Origin: Streptococcus anginosus subsp. whileyi MAS624
Lineage (GTDB): Bacteria; Bacillota; Bacilli; Lactobacillales; Streptococcaceae
Direction: 5' to 3'
NCBI RefSeq assembly: GCF_000478925.1
Contig: NZ_AP013072.1
Location: 2,046,001-2,110,000 of the forward strand
Length of the DNA: 64,000 nucleotides
A program made the position numbers and the translations under genes. Positions within the stretch are counted from its first letter, which is position 1. Each line of letters starts with the position of its first letter. The notes beneath the pieces are model-generated. The model saw only the letters and a program-made list of their open reading frames with translations, searched no databases and was not told the origin of the DNA. Of the stretch, positions 41,438 to 49,538 are shown one piece after another.

Positions 41438-41632
41438 AGATTTTAATACTTTAGTTAAAATCACTTTGTTGATTTTAAAGCATTTGGACAATCTAGACTA
41501 CTTAAAAAGTGGTTTATTTTTTTATTTTTTGGGAGAAAAATTGGGACACAACAAATATGATAGTCGTAACTGATTTAAAATATTTTTAGTATACTATCAA
41601 ATAGTAATTAAATAATAATCATATTCATAGAT

Positions 41633-43255
41633 TTAATTTATATCCTTCAATAAATTATCATCAATTTTTAAAACTCTATCAAAAAAGTCAAGTTCAGTAA
41701 GATGGTGCCCCACTGCAATTATGATTGCTGTGGGAAGTTTCGACTTTAATAATCTTAGTAATTTTCTAGTAGATAAGGTATCGACATTCGACAATATTTC
41801 ATCTAAAATTAATACCTTAGGAGAGTATAATATTGCTCGTGCAAGGCGTAATTTCTGAAGCTCCCCTAAACTAAGATGTTTACTTAATTCTTGACCAGAA
41901 GTGTCAATCCCTTTGTCTAACGTCAGTATTTTTTCATATAAGCCAATATCTTTTAAAATATTAGATATGTCTTTATCAGATACTGTGTCTGATAAAAGTT
42001 CTTCTCGTAATGATTTTAGTGGAAAGCCTTGATTATTTGACAGATAAATAATATTAACCGGTGTTAGTTTTATTTGATTATCTAATTTTAGTGATACACC
42101 ACTTTTCTTTTTAAAATATATATCTCCTGTATAGTTATCATATAAGTTAACAAGAGATTTCAAAAGTAAAGTCTTTCCACTACCATTTTCTCCACACAAC
42201 AGAATCCTTTCTCCTCTTAAGAAAGTAAGATTAATATTATCTATTAATTTGTTCTCACCACTAAAAATATTTAAATTACATAAATTCATAGAATCCAAAT
42301 TGTTAAGGTCGACTGTAGCTTGGCTTTTCGGAGACATCTTTAAGAATTCTGCTATTCTCTGTTCATAAACCTTACTAATTGATACCGTAGCTATGATATT
42401 TACAAGTTGGGTAACTGGCGAGAAAATTACTCCACTATAGGTATTAAATGCTATTAAATCACCTATTGAAATTTGATTATTAACAACCAAAAATACTCCA
42501 AGAACAAAAATTAAAATTGTTGTTGAAGAGATTATACCTGTAGATATAATTCCTATAAAATTTTGAAAAGTTCTAACTTCGGAATTAGTTACATAATTAC
42601 TGCTAATATTTTCTTTAAATTCTTTGTATACTTTTGAGAACAATCTAAATATTTTTATAACTTCATAATTTGTTGTTATCGTGTTTAAATTATTTAACAA
42701 TAAATCTCTATTGTTTTGTTGTTCATAACTTAGTAACTTTAATTTTTTTCCTACATATATCATCCATAGTATATAGATAGGAATCATAAATAATACAATA
42801 AATGTTAAGCTAATATTTATCTGTGACATTAATATCAAATAACCCAAAAACAGACCTATATTTGAAATAAAAGGAACTACCGTATTCTCAACATTTGTCA
42901 CATATAGCTCAGAATCATTAAAAATAACAGTTGTAATATTAGAATCATTTGTTAATGATTCTAAAGCATCTTCTGATAAAATTTGCTGACGCAATACCAT
43001 TAAAAATCTTTGAAAAAAGTGTGCTGATGCTATAGAATTTAGCCTACCAACAAGTAACTGAAATAGTATAATTACGATTACAAGTATAATATAGGGGAAT
43101 AGTTTTTGAAGATTCCCACCAATTAAAACATTATCTACAATAAGTTTGGATATATATGGCATAGGTAAAGAAAATACCACACCTAATAAAATCAAAAAAA
43201 CAATAGAAGTAAAATGATATTTATGTTGCCTTACAAAGTTCCAAAAGAATTTCAT
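41633..43255 (-). CDS. ABC transporter, fused membrane and ATPase domains, RiPP-type cargo
   Basis: 540 residues: six membrane helices in the first 300 residues, then an ATPase with Walker A LCGENGSGKTLLLK near 350, signature LSLGELQKLRLA and Walker B VLILDEILSNVD. No C39 peptidase domain, so it exports without leader cleavage of that type or acts in immunity. It is the last gene of the radical SAM cluster, 57 nt after the enzyme gene. Half-transporters like this work as homodimers. Confidence 0.87.
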   Translation of the reverse strand: MKFFWNFVRQHKYHFTSIVFLILLGVVFSLPMPYISKLIVDNVLIGGNLQKLFPYIILVIVIILFQLLVGRLNSIASAHFFQRFLMVLRQQILSEDALESLTNDSNITTVIFNDSELYVTNVENTVVPFISNIGLFLGYLILMSQINISLTFIVLFMIPIYILWMIYVGKKLKLLSYEQQNNRDLLLNNLNTITTNYEVIKIFRLFSKVYKEFKENISSNYVTNSEVRTFQNFIGIISTGIISSTTILIFVLGVFLVVNNQISIGDLIAFNTYSGVIFSPVTQLVNIIATVSISKVYEQRIAEFLKMSPKSQATVDLNNLDSMNLCNLNIFSGENKLIDNINLTFLRGERILLCGENGSGKTLLLKSLVNLYDNYTGDIYFKKKSGVSLKLDNQIKLTPVNIIYLSNNQGFPLKSLREELLSDTVSDKDISNILKDIGLYEKILTLDKGIDTSGQELSKHLSLGELQKLRLARAILYSPKVLILDEILSNVDTLSTRKLLRLLKSKLPTAIIIAVGHHLTELDFFDRVLKIDDNLLKDIN

Positions 43256-43312
43256 AATATTGATTTTCCTTTATAATTATCACACTATCAGTTTCTGAAA
43301 ACTTTACAATAA

Positions 43313-44335
43313 TTAACTTGCTATTGAATTAAATATAACTACCTTTTCTAAATATCTTGTCAAAACCTCGTTTCTAATTTCCATATAATTATTTTCTATT
43401 GCCTCTAGTAAATGTTTATTATTGTATAAATAGGCACAGTATAAACATTTATGAGCAAAACTTGGTGACACTTCCCCTAACCATTTAGAAGCCGTTTCAA
43501 CAACTTTTTTAGGACCGTCTACAAAAATCCATATTTTCAAAAAATCATTATGATGGTTAGATAATAGCTTTTCTAAATCTGAATCCATGATTTTACCTAA
43601 GTGTAACTCACTAATATCATTAGAAGTGAGACCACAACACCCTACTACATCATTTCTAGGTTCCAAGGCAACTGTATCAAATATTCCATCACATCCTTCA
43701 TCATTACCTGACAAAAGCGTCTTATCAAATTTATAAACTGTATCTGTATGAAAGGAAACCCATATCGTAGGCATAACTTTTAAAAGTTTAGAGTAACTTT
43801 TATTTTGTATATATTTAGAATAGAGTGGGTGATTTATAAAATCTTCTACTTTAAATTTTTTACTACTATTAGTCTCTACTGCGATACAAGTTAATAGTCC
43901 CTGTTCTATACTTGCTATTGTACAATGTAAAACATACTCTACGGGAACAAATTTTTGATGACTATCACCAGTTGAAAAATTAATTTCATTTAATCCGTTG
44001 TCTTTTAATTTTTGAACTCGTTTTCTAGCAGAATCTATACTGGTACCCCAGAATCCGTTAGTTACACACCTTGTTAGGAATCCTAACTCGTGTGCATATT
44101 TGATACTCTTAATTAACAATTCAAAATTAATAAAACATTCTCCACCCGAAAAAACGACAACTTTTATACTTCCAATTTGCTTAACCTTATTTAAAAATAT
44201 TCTTATTTTGTCGAAACTTAAAGAAGTCCCCTTTAGACGAGGCGAACAAGAGAAACAGCATTCATCACATTCAGCAATGCATTGATATGTCATAAGTATT
44301 GCTGCTGTCCGAGGTTTGGGTTCTAAATCATTCAT
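43313..44335 (-). CDS. Radical SAM enzyme, peptide-modifying type
   Basis: 340 residues. The [4Fe-4S] motif CxxxCxxC is C19, C23, C26 in QCIAECDECC, with further cysteines at 27 and 30. SGGECFIN near residue 64 is the SAM-binding GGE motif. The C-terminal half has VGCCGL and, near residue 300, HKCLYCAY, which could bind an auxiliary cluster as in SPASM/twitch enzymes. It overlaps the putative substrate gene by 8 nt, with AGGAGAAG upstream. Likely reaction: a radical cross-link or epimerisation of a ribosomal peptide; chemistry unknown. Confidence 0.82.
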   Translation of the reverse strand: MNDLEPKPRTAAILMTYQCIAECDECCFSCSPRLKGTSLSFDKIRIFLNKVKQIGSIKVVVFSGGECFINFELLIKSIKYAHELGFLTRCVTNGFWGTSIDSARKRVQKLKDNGLNEINFSTGDSHQKFVPVEYVLHCTIASIEQGLLTCIAVETNSSKKFKVEDFINHPLYSKYIQNKSYSKLLKVMPTIWVSFHTDTVYKFDKTLLSGNDEGCDGIFDTVALEPRNDVVGCCGLTSNDISELHLGKIMDSDLEKLLSNHHNDFLKIWIFVDGPKKVVETASKWLGEVSPSFAHKCLYCAYLYNNKHLLEAIENNYMEIRNEVLTRYLEKVVIFNSIAS

Positions 44336-44846
44336 TGACTTCTCCTAGGTTATTATACTCTCTAACTGTTTGAACAAATTGTTCAATTACATCTTTTAAA
44401 TATGATACTCCACCAGTCTTAAGTGCCTTTCGAGATACTTTGGATAAAAATTCATTATCTATTTTTTTGAAAAAGTCTTCACTTTTATCAGGGTCGGAAG
44501 CTAGAACTCCTAATGCAACTGCAACTAAAGTTGCAGCTCCTACTACTGTGGTCAACCCTGCCACTACATTTGCACCAGCCGCGACTTCGTGTAAAGCTAC
44601 ATAAGATACAGTATAAAACCATCCTTTACTATATTCTACGGTTGGTTTCAGTAAATAGACATCATCCTTAGACATGCCATAATGAATTCTTTCATTTTCT
44701 ATAAAATCATATGGAGCCAGAAGATTTTGTTCGGATAGGTTATCAAGAGTTAATGAGGCTGCGATATCCATTGGGACATCTAAACTAAATTTAGACTGTT
44801 TATCCATATCTCTTAAAGAATCACCAAAAATACGTTTATTACTCAT
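44328..44846 (-). CDS. Putative radical-SAM substrate protein (RiPP-like precursor)
   Basis: 172 residues from the ATG at 44846, which has a strong AAGGAGG; the longer frame to 44906 overlaps the upstream gene and is rejected. A polar N-terminal part (about 1-75) is followed by a hydrophobic, Gly/Ala/Val-rich core (VAAGANVVAGLTTVVGAATL and onward, about 84-115) and then a charged tail. It has no cysteine. Sitting between a membrane protein and a radical SAM enzyme, it is the natural candidate substrate. I know no family; it could instead be a partner or immunity protein. Confidence 0.55.
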   Translation of the reverse strand: MSNKRIFGDSLRDMDKQSKFSLDVPMDIAASLTLDNLSEQNLLAPYDFIENERIHYGMSKDDVYLLKPTVEYSKGWFYTVSYVALHEVAAGANVVAGLTTVVGAATLVAVALGVLASDPDKSEDFFKKIDNEFLSKVSRKALKTGGVSYLKDVIEQFVQTVREYNNLGEVNE

Positions 44847-44872
44847 AATGTTACCTCCTTCAATTATATGAG

Positions 44873-45400
44873 TTAATGTGTGGGACCCAAAATTAATAGT
44901 AAACAAAATATAATAAATATTAGGATAAAGGCACTAATATAGATTATACGACCTATTGGATGTTTGGGATTTATAGCTATACCAAGGTATCTAACTTCTG
45001 AAAAATTTTTAGAATCTTGGAATTTGTTATCTTCAAATTTATATCCAGCAACCAACATGCAAAATATTGAAACACACAGTAAACAAGCTAGTATCTTTTG
45101 GATTTTAAGTGAAACACCACCGCCTAAGCTAAGCATTATACCCATTATAATCAGTTCACAAATAAGAAAAGTGAAAAATAAAATTAATGGAATATTAATA
45201 CTTCTATTTTGTTTATGTTTATTATTGTGCCTCTTTTTATCCCAATATCTATAATAATTTCCTAAAGCAAGTATAATTAACAAGCTTCCTAATCCGACTA
45301 GACTTATCAAATAGTCAATATGAGTATAAGTACAAATAATGGCTAATAAAATAAACCCTGCTGTAATTATCAAATTAAAAATTCTTATTTTTTTTGACAT
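44873..45400 (-). CDS. Membrane protein of the radical SAM cluster
   Basis: 175 residues from the ATG at 45400, with GAGGAGG 6 nt upstream. About five hydrophobic helices (7-25, 30-50, 72-95, 105-120 and the C-terminal FILIFIIFCLLLILG), with a basic loop KKRHNNKHKQNR. It is the first gene of the cluster. Small polytopic proteins in this position are often immunity proteins, but I do not recognise the family. Confidence 0.6.
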   Translation of the reverse strand: MSKKIRIFNLIITAGFILLAIICTYTHIDYLISLVGLGSLLIILALGNYYRYWDKKRHNNKHKQNRSINIPLILFFTFLICELIIMGIMLSLGGGVSLKIQKILACLLCVSIFCMLVAGYKFEDNKFQDSKNFSEVRYLGIAINPKHPIGRIIYISAFILIFIIFCLLLILGPTH

Positions 45401-45646
45401 AATATGCCTCCTCATAATAAGATGAAAAACATCTTATTTTACCCTGCTTAATTAACTATTATATTAAAATTAGCTCTGATGTCTTACTTATTCCTTTACC
45501 ATATTTTCGCAATCATTATACAACTTCTTTTTAGTTTTTTCAATAGAAATTGAATAATTATTAATCAATATTTTTGGTTTGTCTATTTTTGTATTACATA
45601 ATTGTAATATTTTTCTAGTATAATATTATCAAAGGAGGTTGGGAAA
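45401..45646. promoter_or_regulatory. Divergent control region: RiPP-like cluster and lipoprotein gene
   Basis: Very AT-rich, no gene. Minus side: a TATAAT about 60 nt upstream of the membrane-protein start with only a poor -35, and a small AAGATG/CATCTT hairpin (45419-45435) in the leader. Plus side: TATAAT near 45620 before the lipoprotein gene. An inverted repeat TATTACA-TAAT-TGTAATA at 45592-45609 lies at the plus promoter's -35 position and may be an operator. Confidence 0.45.
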
Positions 45647-46000
45647 ATGAAAAAAATACTTAGTCTATTACTTTTAGGAATTGCTACTATATTTCTAATA
45701 TCTTGTTCCAAACAAAATACTCTTGACGGAAAATATTATAACCAATATGATTATCTAGTACTTGAAATTAAAGGAAATCAAGGAACATATCATGAAAATC
45801 ACAATCATCCGATAACTAATGTAGATTCTCAAAATAAAACATTTAGTTTTTCAGCTTCTGGAAGAGAATATGTTGCAACCTATGATATTAAAAAAGATGG
45901 GACTTTAACATTTGATACAGGAAACTTCCTAACAGGAGGAAATAAACAAACAGTTTATAAAAAAGATAGTGAAGCCTATAAGAAAAATATAAAAAAATGA
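45647..46000 (+). CDS. Small lipoprotein
   Basis: 117 residues. A signal peptide with the lipobox LISC puts the acylated cysteine at residue 20; the mature part has a lipocalin-like strand pattern (LDGKYYNQYDYLVLEIKG ... TFDTGNFL). AAAGGAGG precedes the ATG. It is divergent from the radical SAM cluster. Similar small lipoproteins occur on streptococcal ICEs; a surface immunity role is possible but unproven. Confidence 0.75.
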   Translation: MKKILSLLLLGIATIFLISCSKQNTLDGKYYNQYDYLVLEIKGNQGTYHENHNHPITNVDSQNKTFSFSASGREYVATYDIKKDGTLTFDTGNFLTGGNKQTVYKKDSEAYKKNIKK

Positions 46001-46028
46001 CTTAGAGATTTTCTCTAGGTCATTTTCT
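45998..46028. terminator. Terminator between the lipoprotein and immA-like genes
   Basis: ATGACTTAGAGA and TCTCTAGGTCAT pair with one G-T around TT, followed by TTTCTT on the plus strand. It overlaps both converging stop codons. Confidence 0.75.
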
Positions 46029-46871
46029 TGCTATTAAAAGGAGTTTTGCATGCCGTTTGGCTTCTACTTCTGTTAGTTGTTTAGGGTTCCAAGCATAGCT
46101 AATAGATTGTCCCTTATCATACAATCCCCAGATTTTGAATTTTGGATAACATTGTTTTACCAAAGAGATGAATTGAGTATCTGCTAGCTCTGGTAAGTCA
46201 ATATCTGAAATGAAGTTTGATTGATTTATTAAATGGTTGAACTTATCTAATGCGCTAGGTTCAAATTCATTGTAATCAGAGATGATATAGTCTTTCACTT
46301 GGTCAAAGTAACCGATAATATGTTTATTTTTTCTAGTTAGATAATCTTCTACAATTTGTTTTGCAGATAGTCTATTGATGTCTAATTCAAAATTTAAGAA
46401 GTCCGTCAAACGAGTTTTAAGAGCTTGTCCAGAAACTTGTAATGCTGTTTCTACCTCTTGAAAAGCCATTTGCTGATAAAAAATCTTAGTTAGAAGCACA
46501 ATATCAGGCATTAAGAGAAAAGCTGAGTAAAAATTGGCTTCCCTTTCTTGTAAAGAATCATCATGAAAATCAGTGAATACTCGCCCACTGTGATGTAATA
46601 AGATGTGTCCTAATTCATGACATTTTGTGAAATTTTGACGATTGATAGAATCGCTATCTTGATAGGAAATCGTTAAAACATCATCATTGATATTAAAACC
46701 TGCTATATCTATTCGGATATGGTGAGGAATAACCAGTATATTTTTCTTGTTGACTTTATAATTGAAGTAATCCTGAAAGGTATAATAAAGAGGATGTACT
46801 TTATTTAATTTCATGAATGGATAAAGTGTTTGTTTGACACGATTCCAAACATTAAAGTAAATTCTTTGCAC
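46020..46871 (-). CDS. ImmA/IrrE-like metallopeptidase
   Basis: 283 residues with the zinc-protease motif CHELGHILLHH near residue 84, and a downstream glutamate in the EREANFYSAFLLMPD block, as in ICEBs1 ImmA. Such proteases cleave the element's repressor after DNA damage or cell signals and thereby release ICE excision and transfer. The start is GTG at 46871, 6 nt from the repressor's stop. Confidence 0.87.
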   Translation of the reverse strand: MQRIYFNVWNRVKQTLYPFMKLNKVHPLYYTFQDYFNYKVNKKNILVIPHHIRIDIAGFNINDDVLTISYQDSDSINRQNFTKCHELGHILLHHSGRVFTDFHDDSLQEREANFYSAFLLMPDIVLLTKIFYQQMAFQEVETALQVSGQALKTRLTDFLNFELDINRLSAKQIVEDYLTRKNKHIIGYFDQVKDYIISDYNEFEPSALDKFNHLINQSNFISDIDLPELADTQFISLVKQCYPKFKIWGLYDKGQSISYAWNPKQLTEVEAKRHAKLLLIARK

Positions 46872-46877
46872 GAAACA

Positions 46878-47240
46878 TCAGTCTTTCTTTTCTTTATTCA
46901 TAGCCTTAATGGTTTTTTCTCTCTCTAACAGAAATTCTCTCAAATCTTCTTCTAGTATTTTTTTCTCTTCATCCGATAAATTTTTAGAAGTTTTCCGATA
47001 CAGAACTTCAAACGTTGATAAGTCAATTTCATCTGAATTTTTGTAGTCAGATTTACCTAAAAGATAATCCGTCGAAACATTATAAAACTGCGCAAACTTT
47101 TCTAATGTTTCTGAAGATGGTTTTCTTCGTCCATTTTCCCATTGGGCATATGAAGGTTGCGATATATTTAAACTTTTAGCTATATCGTTTTGTGTCAGAT
47201 TGGCTTCTAAACGCAGAGCCTTTAAGCGTTCAGGGAACAT
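46878..47240 (-). CDS. XRE-family repressor, ImmR-like
   Basis: 120 residues. The HTH is at residues 5-62 (LEANLTQNDIAKSLNISQPSYAQWENGRRKPS), followed by a flexible, charged C-terminal region that is the likely cleavage target. It pairs with the metallopeptidase gene and faces the ICE promoter, where two matching operators lie. Confidence 0.88.
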   Translation of the reverse strand: MFPERLKALRLEANLTQNDIAKSLNISQPSYAQWENGRRKPSSETLEKFAQFYNVSTDYLLGKSDYKNSDEIDLSTFEVLYRKTSKNLSDEEKKILEEDLREFLLEREKTIKAMNKEKKD

Positions 47241-47284
47241 TTTTATACCTCTTTAAAAAAATTTCTTTTTTTTACAAAAAACTC

Positions 47285-47336
47285 TTGACAATATAGTCAT
47301 AAGACTATATAATATAAATATAGTCAGTTGGCTATA
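47285..47336 (+). promoter_or_regulatory. ICE main promoter with two repressor operators
   Basis: TTGACA (47285-47290), a 17-nt spacer and TATAAT (47308-47313) are consensus. A perfect palindrome, TATAGTC-ATAA-GACTATA, at 47292-47309 fills the spacer, and a near copy, TATAGTC-AGTT-GGCTATA, lies at 47319-47336 over the start region. A repressor bound to both would shut the promoter, as expected for the ImmR-like protein. Confidence 0.85.
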
Positions 47337-47529
47337 TAATAATTTTGCTAGACTTGACCTAAAAGTGAAATTAACTTCAATAAAGAATAGACAAGGCAAT
47401 TTAGCAAAATATTTAAATCTGTCCTTTGAAAATTGAATAAAAAAGTGCGTCAGACAACCTCACTCAAGCTTAGCTGACCAACACACAATAATCATTTAAC
47501 AACTATTATTGTACAGGTTTTATCGCAAA

Positions 47530-47830
47530 AAGTCAAGGAGGTTGGAGTAGATGAACACAAAAATCCTTTGGAATTATCTCACGCACTCGGCTTTTTGCCC
47601 CTCTTGACCGGATAACAAAGGGGAACTGCTGGCGCTGGTGGCGTCGGAAATGCTGACAGGTAAGATACGTTCTGCTGGGGTAAGCATAGGCGGTTAATCG
47701 TGGCTATAGTGAAGTGAGATGACTATAATAACAGAGATTAGTCAAGTACAGCTATAGGACGGTGATAACAACACTGAGTGTGTGACGATATGAGCACGCC
47801 CTAAACAGATGATTCATCTGTTTAGACGAG
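47530..47830 (+). ncRNA. Structured non-coding leader of the ICE conjugation module
   Basis: Between the ICE promoter and dinJ there are about 570 nt without a real gene. From 47530 the sequence is markedly richer in G and C than its surroundings. It contains CCCCT/AGGGG (47598-47623), ACACT/AGTGT (47771-47781) and a perfect 11-bp hairpin CTAAACAGAT-GATTC-ATCTGTTTAG (47801-47825) with no T run. A short ORF with a ribosome site (MNTKILWNYLTHSAFCPS, ATG at 47551) opens it. It could be a regulatory RNA, an attenuator, or a single-strand replication origin. No family recognised. Confidence 0.5.
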
Positions 47831-47912
47831 TAGAAAAACGCTAAAACAAACACAAATGATTGACAATGTAAACTATCTGTATTACAATAAATAATGAAAG
47901 GTGGTGGCGTTT

Positions 47913-48185
47913 ATGGCAACTGTACCAACTCAAATTCGGATTAATGAAACTGTCAAAGCCCAAGCAACTTCATTATTTAATGACTTGGGGATGGATATGT
48001 CTAGTGCAGTCAATATTTTTCTTCGGCAATGTCTATTGCGTGGTGGACTTCCTTTCACGGTTGAAGTTCCCAATTATAGCCAAAAGACCTTAGAAGCTCT
48101 GGCAGAAGCTAAACGAATCTCTCGTGATGAAACGGTCGCTTCTTATGACAATCTAGCAGATTTAAAGAAGGCTCTGGAAGTTTAG
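47913..48185 (+). CDS. dinJ: RelB/DinJ-family antitoxin
   Basis: 90 residues from the ATG at 47913, with AAAGGTGG upstream; a GTG at 47901 lies inside that site. The ribbon-helix-helix start TQIRINETVKAQATSLFNDLG and MSSAVNIFLRQCLLRGGLPF are typical of DinJ. It binds and neutralises the toxin encoded next and represses the pair's promoter. Confidence 0.9.
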   Translation: MATVPTQIRINETVKAQATSLFNDLGMDMSSAVNIFLRQCLLRGGLPFTVEVPNYSQKTLEALAEAKRISRDETVASYDNLADLKKALEV

Positions 48186-48464
48186 ATGTATCAAGTCAAG
48201 TTTACCTCTGCTTTTAAAAAGAGCTATAAACGGATTAAAAAGCGAGGCTTAGAGATAGCACTCTTAGATGAAGTGATTGAAAAACTCCGTCTAGGTCAGA
48301 CACTAGAAGAAAAATACCGTGACCATGAACTCAAAGGAAACTTTGTTGGCTTTAGGGAATGTCACATCAAGCCAGATTGGCTCTTGATTTATCTGATTGA
48401 AGACGATATTTTGACATTGACTTTAGCTGATACAGGCAGTCATGCGGATTTGTTTAAGATGTGA
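48186..48464 (+). CDS. yafQ: YafQ-family mRNA interferase toxin
   Basis: 92 residues of the RelE/YafQ fold (FTSAFKKSYKRIKKRG; DHELKGNFVGFRECHI; LIYLIEDDIL). The C-terminal GSHADLF contains the catalytic histidine near residue 87. It cuts mRNA on the ribosome. It starts directly after the antitoxin stop. The pair stabilises the ICE. Confidence 0.9.
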   Translation: MYQVKFTSAFKKSYKRIKKRGLEIALLDEVIEKLRLGQTLEEKYRDHELKGNFVGFRECHIKPDWLLIYLIEDDILTLTLADTGSHADLFKM

Positions 48465-48490
48465 AGACAGTTCTTTGTGAGCTGTCTTTT
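48464..48490 (+). terminator. Terminator after dinJ-yafQ
   Basis: AAGACAG and CTGTCTT form a 7-bp stem, followed by TTTTG. It would separate the toxin-antitoxin transcript from the conjugation genes. Confidence 0.7.
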
Positions 48491-48592
48491 TTGTTTTCTA
48501 CTCCTTTAAGCGGATGAATGATTAGCCTATCCATGTCCTTTCAAACGGACATTTCAAAAAATTGCCATTCTAAAGGAAAGCGAGGAAAAAAG

Positions 48593-48829
48593 ATGAATGA
48601 TTATGAACAAAGTTTTCACCGTCTTTATGAGAACTTTGTTTTTTCTTTGAAAATCTATCTGAATAACCATTATCAAAAGGTCTTATATTATCAAGTGCTA
48701 GAAAAAATGGATAAGTTATTTCACAACTACCAAAAACTAGGCTTGCCAACGGTTCAGTTAGTACAATGGAAAAATCACTACAAATATAAAGTTCAACATG
48801 ATTACATCATGAATGGAGGTACAACATGA
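48593..48829 (+). CDS. Small ICE protein, unknown function (paralogue 1)
   Basis: 78 residues, MNDYEQSFHRLYENFVFSLK at the start; the ATG has GCGAGGA upstream. Its sequence resembles the next gene (FHRLYENFVFSLKIYLNNH versus FQQIYEKFLFSLKIYHTNP), so the two are paralogues. Its last codons, MNGGTT, are encoded by the first copy of a 17-bp repeat. Such proteins are found at this place in Tn916-type ICEs; no function is known. Confidence 0.7.
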   Translation: MNDYEQSFHRLYENFVFSLKIYLNNHYQKVLYYQVLEKMDKLFHNYQKLGLPTVQLVQWKNHYKYKVQHDYIMNGGTT

Positions 48830-48861
48830 ATGGAGGTACAACATGAATGGAGGTACAACAT
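48811..48861 (+). repeat. Three tandem 17-bp repeats carrying ribosome site and start codon
   Basis: GAATGGAGGTACAACAT occurs three times in a row at 48811, 48828 and 48845. Each unit holds GGAGG and ends in the AT of an ATG, creating six-codon reading frames (MNGGTT) that overlap by ATGA and lead into the next gene. Confidence 0.9.
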
Positions 48862-49087
48862 GAATTATTTTGAAAAACGATTCCAACAAATCTATGAGAA
48901 GTTTCTTTTCTCCCTTAAAATTTATCACACGAATCCTGCACACTGTGAAACGTGCTACCGAGACTGTCTAAACGAAATGGACAGTCTTTTTTTACGCCAT
49001 GATACCCATGACCAGTTTGCTAAAGAGCTTTTAAATTGTAAAAAGGCTTTTCAGTTTAAAATCAAAAAAGCTTATTTTGGAATGTAA
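48860..49087 (+). CDS. Small ICE protein, unknown function (paralogue 2)
   Basis: 75 residues from the ATG at 48860, which has GGAGG 8 nt upstream within the last repeat unit. It contains CETCYRDCLNEMD, with three cysteines close together that could bind a metal. It is paralogous to the preceding gene. No known function; its position suggests a role in early transfer or regulation. Confidence 0.68.
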   Translation: MNYFEKRFQQIYEKFLFSLKIYHTNPAHCETCYRDCLNEMDSLFLRHDTHDQFAKELLNCKKAFQFKIKKAYFGM

Positions 49088-49097
49088 GGAGGACAGT

Positions 49098-49127
49098 ATG
49101 ACTAGAGTAAGAGCACCTGTAGATTAA
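49098..49127 (+). other. Nine-codon ORF with a strong ribosome site
   Basis: AAGGAGG then ACAGT then ATG opens MTRVRAPVD followed by TAA. It is either a leader peptide or the start of a gene lost by deletion. Nothing else is visible in 49128-49201. Confidence 0.35.
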
Positions 49128-49201
49128 AAAGATGAGTTTATTTTTTTGACCTAGACAAGTCATAAAACGGCCTAAACAAAATAGAAAATGAGGTAAATAG
49201 A

Positions 49202-49516
49202 ATGGAAATTACAAAAGTATTCGTTGACCAAAACCAAGTCTTAGGAAATGAGGTCTTTGTCTCAGGTATGGAAGAAGTCCGTGCCAATGATTATAACCCT
49301 GTCTCTTATCGTATTTTTGAAATTTCAAGTCGAAAAGAGCCGTCTGCCTTTCTTATTGTAGAAGGCTTTAAAATGTCAGATGTCCCTGAAGGGCGTCAAA
49401 AAGTTGTCTTCCCACGTGGGATTGCTATTGAACGTCGTAACTTCCGTTTTGGAGGCAAACGCAAACATGAAAATGTTATTGTTGCGGAAGAAATGCGTAC
49501 AGTAAAGTCTAAATAA
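49202..49516 (+). CDS. DUF961 family ICE protein (Tn916 Orf23-like)
   Basis: 104 residues, first of two neighbouring DUF961 proteins (YdcP type) that open the conjugation operon of Tn916-like elements. Family traits are the SYRIFEISSRKEPSAFLIVEG stretch and the basic GGKRKHENVIVAEEMR end. The biochemical role is not known. ATGAGGTAAATAGA lies upstream. Confidence 0.8.
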   Translation: MEITKVFVDQNQVLGNEVFVSGMEEVRANDYNPVSYRIFEISSRKEPSAFLIVEGFKMSDVPEGRQKVVFPRGIAIERRNFRFGGKRKHENVIVAEEMRTVKSK

Positions 49517-49538
49517 GAAATAGAATAGGAGAAACATT

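Noticed and set aside
43313..44335. Radical SAM enzyme as a streptide-type (KGR) RiPP system
   Set aside because: No short precursor with the KGR-type motif and no Rgg/SHP pair lies beside it; the neighbouring candidate substrate is 172 residues.
41633..45400. Cargo cluster as an anti-phage defence island
   Set aside because: No nuclease, reverse transcriptase, TIR or helicase domain is present; the gene set fits peptide modification and export.
47551..47607. Eighteen-codon ORF as a true gene
   Set aside because: It has a ribosome site but ends quickly inside structured DNA; I treat it as part of the leader and not as a separate gene.
48811..48861. Tandem repeats as a CRISPR array
   Set aside because: The 17-bp units are directly adjacent, have no spacers and no cas genes nearby; they carry ribosome sites instead.
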